From a bacterium (lineage in GTDB: Bacteria > Bacteroidota > Bacteroidia > Cytophagales > Thermonemataceae), in contig JANYGM010000280.1 of assembly GCA_025362415.1 (NCBI GenBank), positions 1 through 32,033 on the forward strand: 32,033 nt of DNA, written 5' to 3'. Positions 26,471 through 32,033 of this stretch are shown here, one piece after another. The first letter of the stretch is position 1, and every line of letters starts with the position of its first letter. The notes under the pieces were generated by a model that worked only from the letters and a program-made list of their open reading frames with translations, searched no databases and was not told the DNA's origin. The position numbers were made by a program, and so were the translations under genes.

Positions 26471-27739
26471 TTATTTACGCCAATTATCTACCACTAATTG
26501 CCAAATAGTAGCATATTCTGTATAGCGTGCAAGTACATAATGCTCGTCTGTATAAGCATTTGCACGTCTAGAAAACGTAAAAATAGCTTTTGCAAAAGAA
26601 GGGTGATTAAGGTAAGTCCATTGAACTACATCACGTCCTTTAATAGTTTCTGTTGGTGTTCCGAGTAAAACAAAAACCATTCCCATATCAGTTTTCCAAC
26701 CATCTTTATGCGTTGAAAAGGTCAAATTAGCCTCTTTGATACGTTGATAATAGCGTTTTATCAAATTTTTAGCATTTATTTCATTTCCCTCTGCCAAAAT
26801 AAGGAAAAACTTATCTAATTCTTGCTTAATATTGTTCTGTTTATCATTTTTATTATCATTTTTGTCTTCCTTTTTATTGATAATTTCTGAAAATTTTTCT
26901 ATTTCATTATTTTTAAAAATATAGGTTAAAGCAGCAACCAAGTCCGTTTTTTCTGCTATTTTAGGGAAAAATTTATCTTCTATTCTTAAACTCAAACCAT
27001 AAAAATCAGCGGTATCTTTTTTGAAAAAACATAGTCCTTTTTCTGTAAAACTAATATTTTCATTCGTTTTATTGATTTTGAAAATGTCTTCTACTTTTTT
27101 GGGGATATTGGCATTTTTAGTCAAATTCATTGGAGTAAGTGCCATATCTGTTTGAATGTCAGCATCTTTATAAAAGAAATTTCTAATAAGAATTTCCTTT
27201 TTTGCAATATTTTTGACAGAAAACATTTCATTTTGAAAAACATAACCATCAAAGCAAGGAAACTCACTTTTTTGTAAAAAAACTGCAAATTCATCACGCA
27301 GACGTGTGTTTGTAAAATTTATTTTTAGGTCAAAATTGTATTTTGTATTATCCAAAATATTCATCATCTCAAAAAATAAAATAGCTGTAGCAATGTTTTG
27401 ACGTGCTATTTGGAAATAAAACTTAATCCCGTCCTCTTCTTTGGTAATTTGTTGTGGAATTATTTTTGTTGATGTAGGTTTTGCTGACCTATAATCTTGT
27501 GCTATATAATATTCAAAAACAAAATTTTTGGTAATATTTTCTGTTTGTTGCCAGTCTTTAAGGTCGTTTTGAAGGCGTACATACACACGCAAACTATCCC
27601 CATTATGTAAAGAAAGCATTTTTAGGCGAAATCCGTGCTTGTTGGTGGCGTTTTCTATTTGCGTATTTATTTGTGCTTTTATTTCAAAAACAGTATAGCA
27701 AAAAACACAGAAGAATGCAATAAATATTTTTATTTTCAT
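26471..27739 (-). CDS. GWxTD domain protein
   Basis: Signal peptide; DGWKTDMGMVFVLLGTPTETIKGRDVVQWTY. Confidence 0.85.
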   Translation of the reverse strand: MKIKIFIAFFCVFCYTVFEIKAQINTQIENATNKHGFRLKMLSLHNGDSLRVYVRLQNDLKDWQQTENITKNFVFEYYIAQDYRSAKPTSTKIIPQQITKEEDGIKFYFQIARQNIATAILFFEMMNILDNTKYNFDLKINFTNTRLRDEFAVFLQKSEFPCFDGYVFQNEMFSVKNIAKKEILIRNFFYKDADIQTDMALTPMNLTKNANIPKKVEDIFKINKTNENISFTEKGLCFFKKDTADFYGLSLRIEDKFFPKIAEKTDLVAALTYIFKNNEIEKFSEIINKKEDKNDNKNDKQNNIKQELDKFFLILAEGNEINAKNLIKRYYQRIKEANLTFSTHKDGWKTDMGMVFVLLGTPTETIKGRDVVQWTYLNHPSFAKAIFTFSRRANAYTDEHYVLARYTEYATIWQLVVDNWRK

Positions 27740-27787
27740 TTGTTTTGGTAAAATTATTTTCGTGAAATTACAAAAAAATAACTATAT

Positions 27788-27818
27788 TTTGTATATAAAA
27801 CATTATTTTGTATATTTG
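27788..27818 (+). promoter_or_regulatory. Bacteroidota-type promoter
   Basis: TTTG-N19-TATATTTG, about 20 nt before the ATG at 27839. Confidence 0.7.
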
Positions 27819-27838
27819 AGGAAACAAAATAAAATTTT

Positions 27839-28147
27839 ATGGAAACTCTTATTGTTCATATCAAAGAAAAACGTGATATAAAAGCTGTAAAATCTTTTCT
27901 TTCCACTATTAAAAGTGCAAAAGTTATTGAACAAGATATTGTGAGTAGTTTAGTAGATAACTTGCTCTTAAACAATAACTTAGAAAAATCAGAAAATAAT
28001 ATAAAAGATTTAGCTAACTTTGAAGATGGTACTTATAAAACAGGGGATAAACCTAGTGATTTTGTAAGTCATAAAACACCTATTAGTGAAGATGAAGCAG
28101 AAAAACAATACCAAGAGTTACGCAAAAAAGTATGGAAACTAAGATGA
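27839..28147 (+). CDS. Putative antitoxin of a VapBC-like pair
   Basis: Small ORF with ATGA overlap (28144-28147) into a PIN-domain reading frame. Confidence 0.6.
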   Translation: METLIVHIKEKRDIKAVKSFLSTIKSAKVIEQDIVSSLVDNLLLNNNLEKSENNIKDLANFEDGTYKTGDKPSDFVSHKTPISEDEAEKQYQELRKKVWKLR

Positions 28148-28520
28148 TACTTTGTGATAGCAATATAGTTTTTAGATATCAAAGAAACCATATTTTAATT
28201 ACCAACGAATTAGACAAAATAGGTTTTGAAAACCTTGCTATCTCTACTGTTACAGTTTGTGAGATGTACTTTGGTATGCTACTAAAAGAGAAACGATAGA
28301 AACAATACGTAAATTTAAAAAATTTTATCTTGATAAAGAAGTTTCACTAAAAGTGGAAGAACTAATGTCAGAATATAGAGATAAACTTGCTATGCCTGAT
28401 GCACTAATAGCCGCCACCGCTATATGTAATAACCTCAAAATCTTTACATTAAACAAAAAAGATTTTGAATTTATCAAAGGAATTGAATTTTATAAGCCTA
28501 CACAAAAGATGCTGTCTTAA
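28144..28520 (+). pseudogene. VapC-like PIN-domain toxin, frameshifted
   Basis: MILCDSNIVFRYQ...STVTVCEMYFG in one frame to TAG at 28297-28299; ETIRKFKKFYLDKEVSLKVEELMSEYRDKLAMPDALIAATAICNNLKIFTLNKKDFEFIKGIEFY in another frame. Confidence 0.8.
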
Positions 28521-28545
28521 ATGTATGAGCCAAAATATTTTATCT

Positions 28546-28830
28546 CTAAAAAATAGTTACAGAAATATCCAAAGTAGTGGCATTGATAGTTTCACCCAAT
28601 CCAGAAAAGGCTATCAGTTGGCTTATTTCTACATAATTGAGTTTTTGGCTTATTTCTACATAATTGAGTTTTATGCTTTTCCCTATACCAAATTTTTGGT
28701 CAGCTTTGAGCGCACCCATTGTGCAAAAACCTGCACTACTGCAACCCTGCCCAAGTATCTGCCCAAATTCTAAGCAAAAAATAAGCACTAATAATGATTT
28801 TAAAAATATTTTTGAAATTGATTTTTTCAT
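28546..28830 (-). pseudogene. N-terminal remnant of a secreted/outer-membrane protein
   Basis: Signal peptide, GQGCSSAGFCTMGALK motif, then early end at 94 aa; contains a perfect 27-bp tandem duplication. Confidence 0.45.
28619..28672. repeat. 27-bp perfect tandem duplication
   Basis: (TGGCTTATTTCTACATAATTGAGTTTT)x2. Confidence 0.95.
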
Positions 28831-28931
28831 AAAATTTTACAAGATAAAATATAAAGCATTTTTTATAATAGTTTTGCTACAAACACTTTAGATAGTCTAA
28901 TTGTTATTTTTAATTTAAAATATTTGTTTTT

Positions 28932-28962
28932 TTTGCATTTAGCTATTTTTTAGCTACTTTTG
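28932..28962 (+). promoter_or_regulatory. Bacteroidota-type promoter of GTPase operon
   Basis: TTTG-N19-TACTTTTG. Confidence 0.65.
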
Positions 28963-29010
28963 GCAAAGATTATACATATTAAAGAAATTAAAAATCTAGT
29001 ATAGAAGCCT

Positions 29011-29970
29011 TTGGAACAAGAAGCAAATAATAGTGGTAAGAAAGTAGACGTTTTTTTTGAAATGTTTGAGGAAGCCTTGCGCCAAGAAAATCAGCGTTTG
29101 AAAATTATCTATGAAAAGCAACTTGAAGGCATCAAAGAAGAACTCATTAAAGCAAATGCCAATATTCCAGAGGTTGTTGCCCCTGTGGTAGATAAAAAAG
29201 TAGAAGAATTTAAAGTTGAATTTGATGGACAATCTGGAAAAATGGTTACGACTGCCATAAAAAAACAAATAAAAGAATCTCAACCAGATATCATAGATGC
29301 ACTTTATCCTATTATGGGAAAACTTATTACTAAGTTTTTGCAAATAGAATTAGAAAAACTTTCTGAAGGTATCAATAAACAAATTGAAAATACTTTTTCT
29401 GTAGAAAGTATGAAAAGGCAGGTTTTTAGTATTTTTGGTATCAAACAAGATGCACAAATTCTCAAAAATGCCAACAAACCAAATGTTGAAGAGGCGTATG
29501 TGATAGAACAAGATTCTGGAATGTTGCTTGCAGAATATACACACAATGATTCTGTGGACAATGATATGGTAGCAGGTATGATTACGGCTATAAAATCTTT
29601 TGTGAAAGATGCTTTTTATCAAGATGGAGAGTTGGATATGATAGAATATGGCACTTTTAAGATTATTCTCTACAATGCACGCAAATATTACCTTGTGGCT
29701 GCCCTAAAAGGAGTCGTAGATTCTACTTATAAATATAGAGTTCTTGATTATTTGAAAGTTTTTGACGAAAATTATCTTTCCAAAATAGAAAATCAGGGAA
29801 ATCAATTAGACAATAAAGCTGCGTCAGATGCTCTTACAGCACATTTTGATGCCTTTGAAAATTTTAATACAAGCACTAACACCTTTAACACACTCAATAC
29901 TAAATTAAATAAAATAGATGAAACAATTAAGCAAAAAAGTCATTTTAATTGGAAATTTTGGCGTTGGTAA
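29011..29970 (+). CDS. Coiled-coil protein with roadblock/longin-like C-terminal domain
   Basis: TTG start; AYVIEQDSGMLLAEYTHND..DNDMVAGMITAIKSFVKDAF...IEYGTFKIILYNARKYYLVAALKG. Confidence 0.6.
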   Translation: MEQEANNSGKKVDVFFEMFEEALRQENQRLKIIYEKQLEGIKEELIKANANIPEVVAPVVDKKVEEFKVEFDGQSGKMVTTAIKKQIKESQPDIIDALYPIMGKLITKFLQIELEKLSEGINKQIENTFSVESMKRQVFSIFGIKQDAQILKNANKPNVEEAYVIEQDSGMLLAEYTHNDSVDNDMVAGMITAIKSFVKDAFYQDGELDMIEYGTFKIILYNARKYYLVAALKGVVDSTYKYRVLDYLKVFDENYLSKIENQGNQLDNKAASDALTAHFDAFENFNTSTNTFNTLNTKLNKIDETIKQKSHFNWKFWRW

Positions 29971-30424
29971 AACTTCGCTTACTAATGCTTTTGTTCATAA
30001 AAGATTTTCAGAAGACTACCTCACCACGCTTGGCGTTAAAATAGACAAGAAAACCATTGAAATACTTGCTCAAAATGATGACGAAGAAGATACACAACTA
30101 ACATTACTGATTTGGGATATTGCAGGGGAAGTGGCGCAAGAGAAAGTAAATAAAGCCTATTATCTTGGTTCTCACGGGATTATTTATGTTTTTGATGTTA
30201 CAAGACCTTCTACTTTTGAGAAAATGAAAGAAGATTTGGCATACGTAGCCACAATTTTGCCAAAAGCACAAGTAATTGTAGTTGGAAATAAAGTTGATTT
30301 AATTGATGTAAATACACTTGATGCAGATTTAAAATATGACTTTCTTTCTTCTGCAAAAACAGGAGAAAATGTGGAAAAAATGTTTTTGGAACTTAGTAAA
30401 AAAATTATTCAAGAACCAGCGTGA
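29918..30424 (+). CDS. Rab/Ras-like small GTPase
   Basis: GNFGVGKTS (G1), TTLGVKIDKKTIEI, WDIAGE (G3), GNKVDL (G4), SSAKTGENVEKMF (G5). Confidence 0.9.
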   Translation: MKQLSKKVILIGNFGVGKTSLTNAFVHKRFSEDYLTTLGVKIDKKTIEILAQNDDEEDTQLTLLIWDIAGEVAQEKVNKAYYLGSHGIIYVFDVTRPSTFEKMKEDLAYVATILPKAQVIVVGNKVDLIDVNTLDADLKYDFLSSAKTGENVEKMFLELSKKIIQEPA

Positions 30425-30927
30425 TGAATAAGCAAAAAAAAAATTTAAAGGAGCTAACAGAAATGCTGTCAATGCTCAAAAATATAGATAGAGATGAGCA
30501 ATTAGATGCAAACGACCTAGCATTTATAAATAGCGAAATTTCTCTTTGCAAAACTACTTTCAAAGTAATCTTAGTTATACTTTTGCTTATAAGTATTCTT
30601 GCATTATGGTTGTTTAGTATGTATTTTCAGATTATAACCTCTATTATGCTTAGTATTCCTTTCTTTGCTTTTTGTATTCTTATTTGTTGGGTAGTTAAGA
30701 AAATTCAGAGAAGATTAGAGTTAGACCTTGAAAATGGCTTTAAGGAATTTTCAAAAGATGTTATTACTAAGAAAGATTATACCAATGAATTACGATATTT
30801 TTACATCAATAAGGAAAAACATTTCGTAAGCAAAGAGGATTATGATGATTTTGAAGTAGGTGAGACCATTATAATAGGATTTTTACCTATTAGTAAAACA
30901 ATAATTGGTATTGCAAAAATAATTTAA
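30421..30927 (+). CDS. Two-TM protein, tandem paralog 1
   Basis: QLDANDLAFINSEISLCKTTFKVILVILLL ... YFYINKEKHFVSKEDYDDFEVGETIIIGFLPISKTIIGIAKI; ATGA overlap with the GTPase. Confidence 0.75.
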   Translation: MMNKQKKNLKELTEMLSMLKNIDRDEQLDANDLAFINSEISLCKTTFKVILVILLLISILALWLFSMYFQIITSIMLSIPFFAFCILICWVVKKIQRRLELDLENGFKEFSKDVITKKDYTNELRYFYINKEKHFVSKEDYDDFEVGETIIIGFLPISKTIIGIAKII

Positions 30928-30986
30928 AGTGAATTATATACATATCTAGCAGCTCAAAAAACCAACTACTAATCAAAAATAAATTT

Positions 30987-31442
30987 ATGAATAATCAAGG
31001 GAAACTTAACGCAAACGACCTAAAATTTGTAGAAAAAGAACTTAGTAATTATGGGCTTGCCTACAAGATTATTCCTGTTTTTCTTCTTTTGATGTATTTT
31101 TTTATGATTTGGGTTTCTGGTGAAGCCTTTAATAGTGTGTTTTCTATTATTTTTGTCGTGATGTTGGTTCTTTTTTATGGTTTGGCTTATTGGTTACTCC
31201 AAAAACAACAAAAAATACTAGAAATAGACATTCAAAATGGTTTTAAAGAAATTATAATGGGCGTAATTAGTGATAAAATATCAAAGAAAAAATCTCTAAT
31301 TTTTAAAATTAACAAAGAGAAATATATTATAACAAATGAGCATTATATGGCTTTTGAAGAAAATGACAAGGTAAAACTAGAGATTTTGCCTATTAGCAAA
31401 ACGGTCATTAGCATTATTAAGATTGAAAAAAACAATGAATAA
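30987..31442 (+). CDS. Two-TM protein, tandem paralog 2
   Basis: KLNANDLKFVEKELSNYGLAYKIIPVFLLL ... IFKINKEKYIITNEHYMAFEENDKVKLEILPISKTVISIIKI. Confidence 0.75.
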   Translation: MNNQGKLNANDLKFVEKELSNYGLAYKIIPVFLLLMYFFMIWVSGEAFNSVFSIIFVVMLVLFYGLAYWLLQKQQKILEIDIQNGFKEIIMGVISDKISKKKSLIFKINKEKYIITNEHYMAFEENDKVKLEILPISKTVISIIKIEKNNE

Positions 31443-31657
31443 ACAAGAAAATCTTACATCAGAAAATATTGCTTTTTTAGAGAAAACTATCAAAAATGGT
31501 ATGCTTGGTATGCAAATAAGGGTGGTATGCTTTATACATTGATAATATCCGTTATTTAGCAGACTACAAGCAATACAATAGTTTTAGCACAAAAGAGAAT
31601 GTACAAATAGAAGTTACACCAATGCGCAAAAAGTTGCTTAAAATTGTTAGAACTTAG
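31435..31657 (+). pseudogene. Decayed third paralog of the two-TM family
   Basis: N-part MNKQENLTSENIAFLEKTIKNGMLGMQI (31435-31542) and C-part YIDNIRYLADYKQYNSFSTKENVQIEVTPMRKKLLKIVRT (31535-31657); TM segments missing. Confidence 0.7.
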
Positions 31658-31890
31658 AAAAAAATAATAGTTTTTTTACCACATAGGCACATAGAAAACA
31701 TAGAAATACAAGGATTTACAAGTGTAAATAAAAGCCTTTCAAAAGTGGCTTAAAACTATCTGTATAAGTGTTTTTCCTCTGATTTTATAACTAAATTCCC
31801 TTCTAAAATATCTTTTTTATCCAAAACATTTACATTGAATTTCAAAGTACATATTTTTCTAAAAAAATATTTAAACCTCTACTACTCACA

Positions 31891-31915
31891 GAAATACTCA
31901 AGTATTTCTTTTTTT
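31891..31915 (+). terminator. Rho-independent terminator
   Basis: GAAATACTCAAGTATTTC followed by a T-run. Confidence 0.65.
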
Positions 31916-32033
31916 ATGTCCAATTTTTATTACTTTTGCGCTAGGCAAAATCCCAGTAATGTTAATTTCTAATTTCGTCCAAGTATTTTTTGATATTTTG
32001 AGCAAAAATTATTTGACTATATGCTGTAGTTTC

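Noticed and set aside
28465-28773. Plus-strand 102-aa ORF
   Set aside because: Overlaps the PIN pseudogene end and is antisense to the signal-peptide ORF; its repeat is the 27-bp duplication
28996-29622. Minus-strand ORFs opposite the GTPase partner gene
   Set aside because: Antisense, F/I-rich, no motifs; the plus-strand frame has promoter and coupling support
1-32033. CRISPR array, rRNA or tRNA genes, prophage module
   Set aside because: No regular direct-repeat/spacer array, no rRNA cores or tRNA cloverleaf recognised, no phage structural genes; period-7 arrays lack spacers so are not CRISPR

Overview
AT-rich chromosomal window, probably from Bacteroidota (Cytophagia-like). The evidence is TTTG-N~19-TAnnTTTG promoters, a TonB-dependent receptor, GWxTD and Big_5-type proteins. 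About 25 credible genes are present: cell-envelope proteins, SDR, ferredoxin reductase, a transporter/HEAT/cNMP fusion, a cobalamin riboswitch with btuB-like receptor and beta-propeller lipoprotein, a PD-(D/E)XK-like protein, SIMPL, ftsX, trpS, a type II R-M pair, bcp, YtxH, a hybrid histidine kinase, an MpaB-like protein, a GWxTD protein, a broken VapBC-like pair, and a Rab-like GTPase operon. Points most worth a second look: (i) GC-rich palindromic elements carried in frame inside the btuB-like gene, one in the signal peptide and one in the barrel, related to TA-flanked MITE-like intergenic copies; (ii) degenerate period-7 arrays directly 5' of several start codons, forming inverted pairs around ftsX and trpS; (iii) a promoter-to-terminator unit with an almost leaderless 34-aa ORF at 11121-11297; (iv) a Rab-like GTPase overlapping a coiled-coil partner gene and followed by a tandem family of two-TM proteins whose third copy is decayed; (v) a PD-(D/E)XK-like gene between 56-bp direct repeats that each carry a terminator plus promoter. 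No searches were run. Family names come from motif recognition by eye.
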